Below are positions 36,378-44,388 of a stretch of DNA of 64,000 nt, piece by piece. The position numbers and the translations under genes were made by a program. The DNA is from Paenibacillus hamazuiensis (GTDB lineage Bacteria > Bacillota > Bacilli > Paenibacillales > NBRC-103111), in NCBI RefSeq assembly GCF_023276405.1, contig NZ_JALRMO010000001.1:558001-622000 (forward strand). Reading direction: 5' to 3'. Every line of letters begins with the position of its first letter. The first letter of the stretch is position 1. The notes below the pieces were generated by a model. It had not been told where the DNA came from. It worked only from the letters and a program-made list of their open reading frames with translations, and made no database searches.

Positions 36378-38647
36378 GGCGAAGCCGCATTATATTTTCT
36401 TCGGCGGTTGGGCTGGTCATCGTGGCTGCAGCCGTCCTGCTTTACATGCGTCTCGCCGAAGGAACGCGGACTGGAACGGCGGCATCCAAGGCCACGTCCG
36501 CCGCAGCGGGGGCGTCGCAGCCGGCTTCAGCCGTCGGCGCGCCCAAGCCGGCGCTCCCTGACGAAGCAAGCTTCCGGCCGGCGGCGGAGTCGGCGGGCCT
36601 AAAGCTGTGGGTCGACGACAAAACCGGCCACTTCAAGGTAGAGCAGAAGAAAACGGGACACGTCTGGCGTTCATACCCGGATCCCGACCAGTGGTCCCGG
36701 GAGACGATTACAGGAACGTGGCGGAACAATCTGATGTCGCCGGTCATGCTGGAGTACATCGATGCGTCCAACTCCAAATCGCAGGCGAAAACGATCAGTT
36801 GGCTCGAGGATAAGGGCGTATTGGAAAAGTTTCAAACGACGCCGGACGGCTTCAAGATGACCTACAATTTTACCGGAACGGGCTTCAAAATTCCGGTTGA
36901 GGTGCGGCTTCGCGAAGATTATGTGGAAACGGCGATCAACGATCGGGACATTCGGGAGGGCAAGCTCAGCCTGCTCCATGTCAAGCTGTTCCCGCTCTTC
37001 GGTGCCGAACCGTATAAGGAAAACGAAGAAGGTTATACGCTGCTGCCCGACGGAGCGGGAGCGCTGATCCGGTTCAAGCCGAATCAGGCTAACGACAAGT
37101 CGGTCTATCGTGAGAACGTCTACGGCAACGACAGCGCGTTTTATAGCGAGCGGACGGGCCGAAGCGCAATCCGGCTGCCGGTATTCGGCATCAAGTCGGG
37201 GCCGCAGGCTTTTGTCGCCGTGATGGTATCGGGCGAGGAATATGCCAAGCTGTTCGCCGCACCGGCCGGGGCTTACGGCCAGTACAACTGGGCGACCCCG
37301 GAATGGACGTACCGGCTGAAATATTTTCAGAGCACAAGCAAGAAGGGCCCGAACGGTTTCTTCACTTACAATAAGGAGCGGTTTAACACCCCCGAGCGGG
37401 CGACGCGTTATTATTTGCTTGAACCGGATCAAAGCGACTACGTCGGCATGGCCGGGAAATACCGCCAGTTCCTCATCGCGGAAAAAGGGCTTAAGCCGCT
37501 GCAGCCGAAAAACGGCGAGGTGCCGTTTTATGCGGATATCGTTGGCGCCGACATCAAGCAGGGGCTTGTCTGGGACAAATATTTGCCGGGGACGACGACA
37601 TCGGAAGCGGCAGCTATCGTCGGCGCGCTGCTGGATCAAGGCATACGGAATTTGACGGTGCGCTACGCCGGCTGGCAAAGCGGAGGTTACAGTTCGTTCG
37701 GCGGGCTGTTTCCGGTCGATTCCCGGCTCGGCGGCAACGACGGCATGCGCCAGTTCATCCGGTTCGCTCATTCCCGGAACGTCCCGGTTTATTTGACGGC
37801 AAATTATACGCTGAACAACACGGGGCGGGACGGATTTTGGCCGACGTTTGACGGGATGCGCGATCTGTCGGGGACGGTCGTGGAATTCGAAAACCCGGCC
37901 AACCGCGAGATGACGACCATGGTCAGCCCGCGACTCGCGGAGAAGACGGTCGCCAAAGACTTAAGCGAGTTTAAAGCGCTTGGGGCCGACGGCATTTATT
38001 TCAATGAAGGCGTCGGGCAATTTCTGAACAGCGATTTCAACGAGCGGTATAAAGCGAACCGCAGCGAGGTGCTGCAAAGCCAGCGCAGCGTGCTGAAGAC
38101 TGTCCGCGACGCGCTCGGTGGTGTGATGGCGGAAGACGCGAACGCGTACACGTGGGACCAGACAGGCCATATTCACCGGCTGGCGGATTCGTATTCGCAC
38201 GATATTTTTGTTGACGAGCCGGTTCCGTTCCTGCCCATCGTGCTTCACGGGCTGCTTACGTATTCGACGGAATGGTCCAACCTGCGCGAGCAAAACCGCG
38301 CAGGCTTCCTGCGCAGCATCGAGCTCGGAGCGTATCCGGCGTATGTGCTTACGAACGCGCCGTCCGGCAGCATGAAAGGCGCTTTTTCCATCTGGTATTA
38401 CAGCATGGATTACAGGGATTGGCTGTCCCAGGCGGCGGCCGAATACAAGCGGTTTAACGAAGCGCTTGGAGACGTGCAGGATCGGGCGATCGTCGGGCAC
38501 CGCACCTTGGCTCCGGGCGTCAAGGAAACGGAATATGCCGGGGGCAAGAAAATCGTCGTCAACTACAACGCGGAGCCGTTCGTCCACGGCGATGTCCGCG
38601 TGCCGGCGCAGGACTTTATCGTGCTGAAGGGAGGGAGCGCCCCGTGA
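36374..38647 (+). CDS. DUF5696 protein, membrane-anchored TIM-barrel candidate glycosidase
   Basis: A 757-residue protein with one N-terminal membrane helix (IIFSSAVGLVIVAAAVLLYM) and an Ala/Ser-rich linker, so the rest should lie outside the cell. A beta-rich region (about 75-330) comes first. The following part looks like a glycosidase TIM barrel: LTVRYAGWQSGGYSSFGGLFP, FIRFAHSRNVPVYLTANY, ALGADGIYFNEGVGQF and HDIFVDEPVPFLPIVLHG. Acidic residues in GADGIYFNEG and VDEP are possible catalytic residues. The ATG at 36374 overlaps the previous stop (ATGA) after AGGAGGTG; the frame also stays open upstream inside the previous gene. No activity is known to me for this family; it may release the sugar that the operon imports. 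Confidence 0.75.
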   Translation: MRRSRIIFSSAVGLVIVAAAVLLYMRLAEGTRTGTAASKATSAAAGASQPASAVGAPKPALPDEASFRPAAESAGLKLWVDDKTGHFKVEQKKTGHVWRSYPDPDQWSRETITGTWRNNLMSPVMLEYIDASNSKSQAKTISWLEDKGVLEKFQTTPDGFKMTYNFTGTGFKIPVEVRLREDYVETAINDRDIREGKLSLLHVKLFPLFGAEPYKENEEGYTLLPDGAGALIRFKPNQANDKSVYRENVYGNDSAFYSERTGRSAIRLPVFGIKSGPQAFVAVMVSGEEYAKLFAAPAGAYGQYNWATPEWTYRLKYFQSTSKKGPNGFFTYNKERFNTPERATRYYLLEPDQSDYVGMAGKYRQFLIAEKGLKPLQPKNGEVPFYADIVGADIKQGLVWDKYLPGTTTSEAAAIVGALLDQGIRNLTVRYAGWQSGGYSSFGGLFPVDSRLGGNDGMRQFIRFAHSRNVPVYLTANYTLNNTGRDGFWPTFDGMRDLSGTVVEFENPANREMTTMVSPRLAEKTVAKDLSEFKALGADGIYFNEGVGQFLNSDFNERYKANRSEVLQSQRSVLKTVRDALGGVMAEDANAYTWDQTGHIHRLADSYSHDIFVDEPVPFLPIVLHGLLTYSTEWSNLREQNRAGFLRSIELGAYPAYVLTNAPSGSMKGAFSIWYYSMDYRDWLSQAAAEYKRFNEALGDVQDRAIVGHRTLAPGVKETEYAGGKKIVVNYNAEPFVHGDVRVPAQDFIVLKGGSAP

Positions 38648-39510
38648 ACGGATTGAAGCTGCACGCACAAACCCTCCGCAAATGGGAAGGCAGTTTGTTC
38701 ATCGCGCCGTGGATTTTCGGATTTTTCGCATTTGTCGCCTTCCCGCTCGGATTCTCTCTCTATATGAGTTTCCATCGGGTGAAGGTGACGGTAAGCGGTA
38801 TTGAAACGGTTCCGAACGGCATCGACTATTACCGGGAAATATTATTCGCCGACGGCGGACTGCTGTACAACGACCTGATACCTTTTTTGCGGGAAGCGGC
38901 CGTCATGATTCCGGTCATTATTATTTTTTCCATGCTGATCGCGATTTTGCTTAATCAGAGGTTTTGGGGAAGGACGTTTTTCCGGGTTGTTTTCTTTCTC
39001 CCAGTTATTTTCTCTTCCGGTCAAATCGTGCTGGAGTTTATGAAGCAGGGCGAAGGTTCGCTCGCTTTCGTCGAGTCGCTGCGCATCAATGCGTACGTGG
39101 CCGAGTATGTTCCAAAAGCTTGGGTGGAGCCGATCAACCACGTCATCAGCTCTTTTGTTCTGGTGCTTTGGTATTCGGGCGTACAAATTTTGATTTTTCT
39201 CGCGGGCCGGCAGACGATTTCCTCTTCGGTGTACGAGGCGGCCCGCATCGACGGGGCGGACCCGTGGAATACGTTTTGGAAAATTACGCTGCCGGGACTC
39301 ATCCCGTTTATTTTTCTCAATTTGATTTTTACGGTCGTCGATCTGTTTACGTTTCCAAGCAACCCGATCATCAGCAAGGTGTCGACGGCCAATTACGGGT
39401 TGTCCAGCGCGTTGGCGTGGATTTATTTCGTCATCGTGCTCGCCTTTATCGGGCTGGCGCTGCTCATGTACAGCCGGGTCGACAAGGCGTTCGGCGGGAA
39501 ACGCCGCTAA
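38644..39510 (+). CDS. Sugar ABC transporter permease, MalF type (second pair)
   Basis: A 288-residue permease with about six helices. The opening FIAPWIFGFFAFVAFPLGFSLYMSF is typical, and the EAA loop YEAARIDGADPWNTFWKITLPGLIPF lies near 198-222. The GTG start overlaps the DUF5696 stop (GTGA), so the enzyme and this permease are coupled in translation. It starts a second importer module inside the same gene run. Confidence 0.9.
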   Translation: MNGLKLHAQTLRKWEGSLFIAPWIFGFFAFVAFPLGFSLYMSFHRVKVTVSGIETVPNGIDYYREILFADGGLLYNDLIPFLREAAVMIPVIIIFSMLIAILLNQRFWGRTFFRVVFFLPVIFSSGQIVLEFMKQGEGSLAFVESLRINAYVAEYVPKAWVEPINHVISSFVLVLWYSGVQILIFLAGRQTISSSVYEAARIDGADPWNTFWKITLPGLIPFIFLNLIFTVVDLFTFPSNPIISKVSTANYGLSSALAWIYFVIVLAFIGLALLMYSRVDKAFGGKRR

Positions 39511-39571
39511 CGGCCGCCCGAATCGGTGTGGATGAATTGGCAGGAGTGCGAAAACAAGGAGGGGGTAAACG

Positions 39572-40543
39572 TTGGAACGCATCGCTCATGCACCCGAAAG
39601 CCGCCGGGGATGGACTCGTGAAGCCGCCGCAGGCCGGGCGGATTCCGTCAAATACGTGCTGCTTGGGAAGGAAGCCGATCAAGGCTTGCTGTTTCGCCTG
39701 TTTCTGTATTTGATATTGATCGACACGGCGTTTATTTACTTGAAGCCGATATTGTACATGGTCATCACGATGCTGAAGGATTCCTCGAATATGCTTGATC
39801 CTTCCGTCGTATGGGTGCCGCGCTCGATTTTTATCGGCCATCTGGAGGAAGCGTTTCGCTTGCTCAAATTTAAAACCGGCTTTCTTTACAGCCTGACGAT
39901 TTCGCTGTCGGTGGCCGTGCTGCAGATCGTTTCGTGCGCCGCTGCCGGTTACGCTTTTGCCAGACTCGAATTTCCATTCAAAAAGTTCTGGTTTACCGCT
40001 TTGGTGTTCACCTTTATATTGCCGCCCCAGCTCACGATACTGCCGTCGATTTTGATGTTCAAGCAGATCGGCTGGGCCAACACGTATTTGCCGATGATCG
40101 TTCCGGCGCTGTTCGGCCACGGGCTGAAGGGTGCGCTGTTCGTCATCATCTTCCGCCAGTTTTTCCAGACGCTGCCGAAGGAGCTGGAGGAAGCCGCGAG
40201 GATAGACGGGGCGAATGCGTTTCGCTTCTTCTTTAAGGTGATGCTGCCGCTTTCCAAGTCGGCGATGATCGTCGTGTTTTTGTTTTCGTTCGTATGGAAC
40301 TGGAACGACTTTTATTTGCCGTCGATGTATATGTCCGGCTCCAAGGAGGTTCCGCTCTCGATCAGCCTGGCGAAGCTGGCGGCCAGCTTATCCGCCGACG
40401 AGGCGCAGGGAGGGATCAGCATTTTCGCCGAGCCGGTGAAGATGGCCGCATCCTTCCTGATCATCGCCCCGGTGCTCGTCGTCTACGCGATCGCCCAGCG
40501 CTGGTTCGTGGAAGGCATCGAACGGACGGGACTCGTGGAATAA
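39572..40543 (+). CDS. Sugar ABC transporter permease, MalG type (second pair)
   Basis: A 323-residue permease with a long N-terminal extension (about 35 residues) before the first helix. The EAA loop LEEAARIDGANAFRFFFKVMLPLS lies near 208-231. The TTG start follows AAGGAGGGGG. It is the partner of the gene at 38644, and the binding protein at 40580 follows 36 bases later. Confidence 0.9.
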   Translation: MERIAHAPESRRGWTREAAAGRADSVKYVLLGKEADQGLLFRLFLYLILIDTAFIYLKPILYMVITMLKDSSNMLDPSVVWVPRSIFIGHLEEAFRLLKFKTGFLYSLTISLSVAVLQIVSCAAAGYAFARLEFPFKKFWFTALVFTFILPPQLTILPSILMFKQIGWANTYLPMIVPALFGHGLKGALFVIIFRQFFQTLPKELEEAARIDGANAFRFFFKVMLPLSKSAMIVVFLFSFVWNWNDFYLPSMYMSGSKEVPLSISLAKLAASLSADEAQGGISIFAEPVKMAASFLIIAPVLVVYAIAQRWFVEGIERTGLVE

Positions 40544-40579
40544 CTTTTGATAAAATCGACTAAGGAGATCTTGACAACG

Positions 40580-41917
40580 ATGAAAAAACCGATCTTTCTC
40601 ACAACATTAGGTTTTATGATTGCGGTTCTGTCCGCCTGCGCGGGGCAGAGCGATCCGGGGGCGTCGGTCCCCGCTTCGGAAGCGGGCGCGAAGGATGCCG
40701 GCGCAAGCGGCGAGCCGGTCACGCTGAAGTTTTACAACAGCAGCGGCACGTTTACGAACACCGAATTCAAAACGTTCATCGCCGAGCCGGTACATAAGCG
40801 GTTTCCGAACATTACCGTGGAGCGGATCGAACCTCCGACAGGCACGACGCCGGAAGACTTTTTCACCTCCGGGGCCGATCCGGATCTCATCTACTCCAGC
40901 TCGACGACGCACAGCAAGCTGATCGCTCTCGGCGTGCTGCAGGACCTGCGCGATTATATCAAGAAGTATAACTTTGACGAAAGCCGGATCAAGCCGTTTC
41001 TCTACAACTACGCGAAGGGGCTGTCCGGCAAGGGGGAAGTGCTGGCCATTCCGTTCAACTCGAACCAGCACATTTTATACTACAACAAGGATATTTTCGA
41101 TAAATTCGGCGTGCCGTACCCTTCCGACCAGCAGATGACGTGGGAGCAGGCGATCGAACTCGGGCAAAAGCTGACGCGCACGGAGAACGGCGTAAGCTAC
41201 GTCGGGATCGACGCCGAGGGGCCGATCGGCCTCGCGAAAAGCCTGGCTCTGCCGATCATCGATCTGAAGACGAACAAGTCGGTCTTAAATTCGCCGGATT
41301 GGGTGCGCGTGTTCAACATCGCCAAGCTGAATTACGATATTCCCGGTTATGTCGGCAAAGGCGATAAATACGTGTACGGACGCGACGATTTTATGAAGGA
41401 GCGCAATCTCGCCATGCGCCCGACCTGGCTCGCCAATATGGTCGGCCCTCTGGAGGAGCTGCGCCAGCAGGGGCTCGAGGTGAACTGGGACATCGCGCCG
41501 GTTCCGACCTTCAGCGACCATTTGGGGCAAACGCGGGAGGCGCAGGTGCATACGCTGTCGGTCTCGAACAAAAGCAAGCATAAAGACGAGGCGTTCCAGG
41601 CGATCGCGTACATTTTGTCCGACGAGGTGCAGCGCACGCTGTCCCGCAACGGCAGAGTTCCCGCCATCGTGAATCCGCAGCTGGAAGAGGAGTTCGGCGC
41701 GGATATCCCGGTTTTGAAGGGGAAAAAGGTGCAGAACGTTTTCGTCGGCCAGCCGCTTCAGGAGCATAACTTCCATCAGTTCGAGGTCGATGTGCAGAAG
41801 TACGTCAACGATGCGGCCAAAAGCATCGCCATCGACAAGGTCGACGTCAACACGGCGCTGCGCAAAGCGTCGGAGGAAGTCGATAAAGCGGTGGAGCGGC
41901 TGCAGAAGAATCAGTAA
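40580..41917 (+). CDS. Family 1 solute-binding lipoprotein (SBP-a)
   Basis: A 445-residue binding lipoprotein with lipobox LSAC near residue 20. The ATG at 40580 gives a normal MKKP signal peptide, although AAGGAG is 12 bases away and an in-frame TTG at 40571 is possible. It closes the importer begun at 38644. It is strikingly similar to the orphan binding protein at 44389: both contain IPFNSNQHILYYNKDIFDKF and GADIPVLKGKKVQNVFVGQP unchanged, so both probably bind the same or closely related ligands. A terminator follows at 41965. Confidence 0.92.
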   Translation: MKKPIFLTTLGFMIAVLSACAGQSDPGASVPASEAGAKDAGASGEPVTLKFYNSSGTFTNTEFKTFIAEPVHKRFPNITVERIEPPTGTTPEDFFTSGADPDLIYSSSTTHSKLIALGVLQDLRDYIKKYNFDESRIKPFLYNYAKGLSGKGEVLAIPFNSNQHILYYNKDIFDKFGVPYPSDQQMTWEQAIELGQKLTRTENGVSYVGIDAEGPIGLAKSLALPIIDLKTNKSVLNSPDWVRVFNIAKLNYDIPGYVGKGDKYVYGRDDFMKERNLAMRPTWLANMVGPLEELRQQGLEVNWDIAPVPTFSDHLGQTREAQVHTLSVSNKSKHKDEAFQAIAYILSDEVQRTLSRNGRVPAIVNPQLEEEFGADIPVLKGKKVQNVFVGQPLQEHNFHQFEVDVQKYVNDAAKSIAIDKVDVNTALRKASEEVDKAVERLQKNQ

Positions 41918-41964
41918 GCGTCAAGCGGTTCACACTCGTGAGCGTCCGTAAAGCTCAATGAAAA

Positions 41965-42004
41965 AAACACCTCAATTCGCCTCGCGGCTTGAATTGAGGT
42001 GTTT
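41965..42004. terminator. Bidirectional intrinsic terminator
   Basis: Perfect 14-base arms AAACACCTCAATTC and GAATTGAGGTGTTT around a 12-base loop, with an A-run to the left that becomes a T-run on the minus strand. It separates the importer operon from the convergent monooxygenase gene. Confidence 0.92.
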
Positions 42005-42008
42005 GACG

Positions 42009-43136
42009 TTAGCGGCACTCCGTAACGAATCGGCAAATATGCGGGATGATCCTGCGGCACGTTTTCCCGAGCCCGGCGATAAACCGAAACGCCGGCCCAT
42101 GGCTGTGCGAAGCGAGCGGTCCGGCGAAATACAGCCCCGGAACGCTGCTTTCGAAATGGGCGTTCAGGCGGGGGAACCCGCTGCCGCCGTGCGTTTCCCT
42201 TTCCACCGCGTCCAGCAGCTCCCGGTCGAGGAAAGGGACCCGGCTTAGATCAATGCGGTAGCCGGTGGCTGCGATCAGGTGGTCCAGCTCCCTTTCCGCG
42301 CCGTTTGACAGCAGCAGCCTCAGCTTGCCGCCGCAAGTCGGCTCGGCCTGTTCCACCGTGACCTGCGCCGTTTCCGGCACTTTGCCGTCCACGTACGGGC
42401 GCAGAAAGGCGGCAATGCTGGCCGACCGGCTCGCCCATTTTTCCAGCTTGTCCTCAAGCGGCAGGTCATAGAAGGCTTCGGCCAGCTGCACGAGCTCGAT
42501 GCCCGAGCCGTTGCCGGGGCTGTAATTCGGCGCCTCCCGGCGGTAGATCAGCTCTACGTCGCTGCCGCACATATGCAGCAGCGCGGCCGCTTCCCAGGCG
42601 CTTTGCCCGCTGCCGAGCACCGCGACCTTGCGCCCGGCGAACGGGCTGAAGTCGGTATAGCGGAACGTATGGGATACGAGGTCGCCGGGAATGCCGGCGA
42701 GCGCGTCCGGGATGTACGCGTAATGCTGCAAACCGGTGGCGACAACCGCATGCCGGGCCCTAACCGCTCGTCCTGACTCGGTCAAAGCCTGAAACCCGCC
42801 GGAAACGGCGGAAAGTCTGACGACTAGCTCGGGCGTAAACTCCACGCCTGTTTTGGCGGCAAACCAAAACGCATAGTCCACAAACACGGGGCGCGGCAGC
42901 GGGACGGTGATTTCCGTCCGTGTCTCCCGGGAGAAGCGCTGCAGCGTAAATACGTCACGCTCATCGGACAGCGCGATGACCTCCGGCTGGGTACGTATAA
43001 ACATATTTTGCGGCATCTGATGTTGCCAAAAATGCATCGGGTACCCGAGCAGCGCGTACGACAAGCCGCTTGCTGCCGCGTGAGCGGCCAGCGAAATGCC
43101 GTACGGCCCGGCGCCGACGATGAGCAGATCTAACAA
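42009..43136 (-). CDS. FAD- and NAD(P)-dependent monooxygenase-like flavoprotein
   Basis: A 375-residue protein with two dinucleotide-binding motifs: GAGPYG at the N-terminus for FAD and GSGQSAWE near residue 180 for NAD(P)H. Between them is HFWQHQMPQNMFIRT, an arrangement resembling flavin-containing and ornithine/lysine-type N-hydroxylating monooxygenases. The TTG at 43136 places the FAD motif at residue 6 and follows GGGAGAGGTG; the longer frame upstream would read through that site. It lies 20 bases behind the nitroreductase gene, so both are one transcript under leader motif B. The substrate is unknown; an organosulfur compound is plausible from context. Confidence 0.78.
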   Translation of the reverse strand: MLDLLIVGAGPYGISLAAHAAASGLSYALLGYPMHFWQHQMPQNMFIRTQPEVIALSDERDVFTLQRFSRETRTEITVPLPRPVFVDYAFWFAAKTGVEFTPELVVRLSAVSGGFQALTESGRAVRARHAVVATGLQHYAYIPDALAGIPGDLVSHTFRYTDFSPFAGRKVAVLGSGQSAWEAAALLHMCGSDVELIYRREAPNYSPGNGSGIELVQLAEAFYDLPLEDKLEKWASRSASIAAFLRPYVDGKVPETAQVTVEQAEPTCGGKLRLLLSNGAERELDHLIAATGYRIDLSRVPFLDRELLDAVERETHGGSGFPRLNAHFESSVPGLYFAGPLASHSHGPAFRFIAGLGKTCRRIIPHICRFVTECR

Positions 43137-43156
43137 AAGGCACCTCTCCCTGCGGA

Positions 43157-43894
43157 TTATTCCAGCTTGAAGCCGCGATTTTCCAAAAAGCTGCGCATAT
43201 GCGTGCGCTGCCTCGATTTCAGGCGGCCCGCCATTTCCTTCGACCAGTTGGAGTCCCTTGTACCGCCCGCCCGGGTGAGCATCCATTCGTTGAGCTCCCG
43301 GTTATACCGCTCGATGCTTTCAGGATAAGCCTCCGTGGAGTAACGCTCGCGGTGCAGCACCGCCTCCAGAGGCAGCCGGGGTCGCTGAGTCGGCTCTTGA
43401 TCGGGGTAACCGAGGCACATGCCGAAGACGGGATATACCAGGTCCGGCAGGCCGACCAGATCCGATATGTCCTGCGGATTGTTGCGGATTCCACCGATAA
43501 AGACGGTGCCAAGGCCTAACGATTCGGCGGCGACAACGGCGTTTTGCGCAGCCAGCGCGGCATCGACCGTAGCGATGATGAAGATTTCCGCGGTTCCCGG
43601 AATCTCCACCTCTTCGATTGGGGCACTGGCATATTTCAGCCTCAGCAAGTCGGCGCACCAAAGCAAGAAGACCGGACATTCCTCGATGTACTGCTGATCC
43701 GCCGCCAAATGGGCAATCCGGCGCTTCACCTCCGGATCGGTTACGGCCACGACGCTGTATGCCTGCATATTGCTTGATGTGGGAGCTTTTTGCGCCGCTT
43801 CGACGATTGCCCGAAGCTGCTCCGCGCTCACCGGCTCCGGTTTGTATTTCCGGATCGACCGATGCTGCAGCAGCTGGTTGATGGTGCTGTTCAT
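43157..43894 (-). CDS. NfsA-type nitroreductase / NADPH-FMN oxidoreductase
   Basis: A 245-residue FMN-binding nitroreductase-fold protein with HRSIRKYKPEPV and APTSSNMQAYS near the N-terminus, GTVFIGGIRNNP (near 133) and a C-terminal arginine/lysine-rich tail. This length fits the NfsA subgroup, whose members reduce nitro compounds, quinones and free flavins with NADPH. It could therefore supply reduced flavin to the flavin-dependent monooxygenases of this region, none of which has another reductase beside it; this is inference. The ATG at 43894 was chosen because GGAAAGGTGATC lies at proper distance. Confidence 0.86.
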   Translation of the reverse strand: MNSTINQLLQHRSIRKYKPEPVSAEQLRAIVEAAQKAPTSSNMQAYSVVAVTDPEVKRRIAHLAADQQYIEECPVFLLWCADLLRLKYASAPIEEVEIPGTAEIFIIATVDAALAAQNAVVAAESLGLGTVFIGGIRNNPQDISDLVGLPDLVYPVFGMCLGYPDQEPTQRPRLPLEAVLHRERYSTEAYPESIERYNRELNEWMLTRAGGTRDSNWSKEMAGRLKSRQRTHMRSFLENRGFKLE

Positions 43895-43939
43895 ATTCTG
43901 GATCACCTTTCCTTGGAAAATAAAGGTTGTTCAAAAACG

Positions 43940-43977
43940 AAAAAACCGAAGACCACGCCTGAAAGCGGGTCTCCGGT
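43940..43977 (-). terminator. Intrinsic terminator overlapping leader motif B
   Basis: On the minus strand ACCGGAGACC (43977-43968) pairs with GGTCTTCGGT (43954-43945) with one G-U pair, followed by six T. It lies upstream of the nitroreductase start, so it acts as an attenuator, not an operon end. Confidence 0.85.
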
Positions 43978-43985
43978 TATCCGGT
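43969..43985 (-). promoter_or_regulatory. Leader motif copy B (minus strand)
   Basis: Read on the minus strand: ACCGGATAACCGGAGAC. It has the same 8-base spaced repeat and the same overlap with a terminator arm as copy A. It precedes the nitroreductase-monooxygenase pair and points away from copies C and D. Confidence 0.6.
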
Positions 43986-44095
43986 AGCTGAAATTTATAC
44001 AAGTATGCCAAGTGGAATAATTTGTTTTAAATATACCACCGGCATTCGCCAACGTCAATGAAAAAACGGGCAATTCAAAAAAAATAAAAAAGGTA

Positions 44096-44123
44096 TTGAA
44101 ATTCTTATTAAACCCAGTATAAT
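44096..44123 (+). promoter_or_regulatory. Probable sigma-A promoter of the tandem leader
   Basis: TTGAAA (44096-44101), a 16-base spacer and a consensus TATAAT (44118-44123). The start would be near 44130, about 16 bases before motif C. Confidence 0.65.
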
Positions 44124-44145
44124 ACTCGGTATAAGTTTGCTGTCT

Positions 44146-44162
44146 ACCGGATAACTGGAGAC
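44146..44162 (+). promoter_or_regulatory. Leader motif copy C
   Basis: ACCGGATAACTGGAGAC. Compared with copies A and B the second half has CTGG in place of CCGG, which keeps the 4-bp hairpin by a G-U pair. That change is what RNA structure conservation would predict. Confidence 0.6.
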
Positions 44163-44208
44163 CGGCCTTCGAGAGGAAATTTGTCTCGACCCGCCGCGTC
44201 TCTTTTTT
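44157..44208 (+). terminator. Intrinsic terminator overlapping leader motif C
   Basis: GAGAC-CGGC (44158-44166) pairs with GCCG-C-GTCTC (44193-44202) with one bulged C, enclosing an inner TCGAGA/TCTCGA stem, then six T. The 5' arm is the second half of motif C. Confidence 0.75.
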
Positions 44209-44294
44209 GTACATGAATCATGAATAGGAGGAAAAAAGCGCTGGCATAAACCTTCAGCCCTTGGACGTTGGCGGAAATAACAGATTAACTCACT

Positions 44295-44311
44295 ACCGGA
44301 AAACCGGAGCT
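44295..44311 (+). promoter_or_regulatory. Leader motif copy D (tandem with C)
   Basis: ACCGGAAAACCGGAGCT, 132 bases after copy C in the same transcript and again overlapping a terminator arm. The last two bases differ from the other copies and are matched by a change in the terminator's 3' arm. Confidence 0.5.
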
Positions 44312-44340
44312 ACAGCATTTCAGCCGCAGCTCCGGTTTTT
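44303..44340 (+). terminator. Intrinsic terminator overlapping leader motif D
   Basis: Perfect 9-base arms ACCGGAGCT (44303-44311) and AGCTCCGGT (44328-44336) followed by five T, 49 bases before the binding-protein start at 44389. Confidence 0.85.
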
Positions 44341-44388
44341 AATGCGTTTGGAGGCGGCATCCATTCATAGCAAAAAGGCGGTGAAACC

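Noticed and set aside
44146-44208. T-box riboswitch explanation for the leader motifs
   Set aside because: The T-box core AGGGTGGNACCGCG and a long specifier stem are missing; the promoter-to-motif distance is far too short, and only copy C contains a TGGA.
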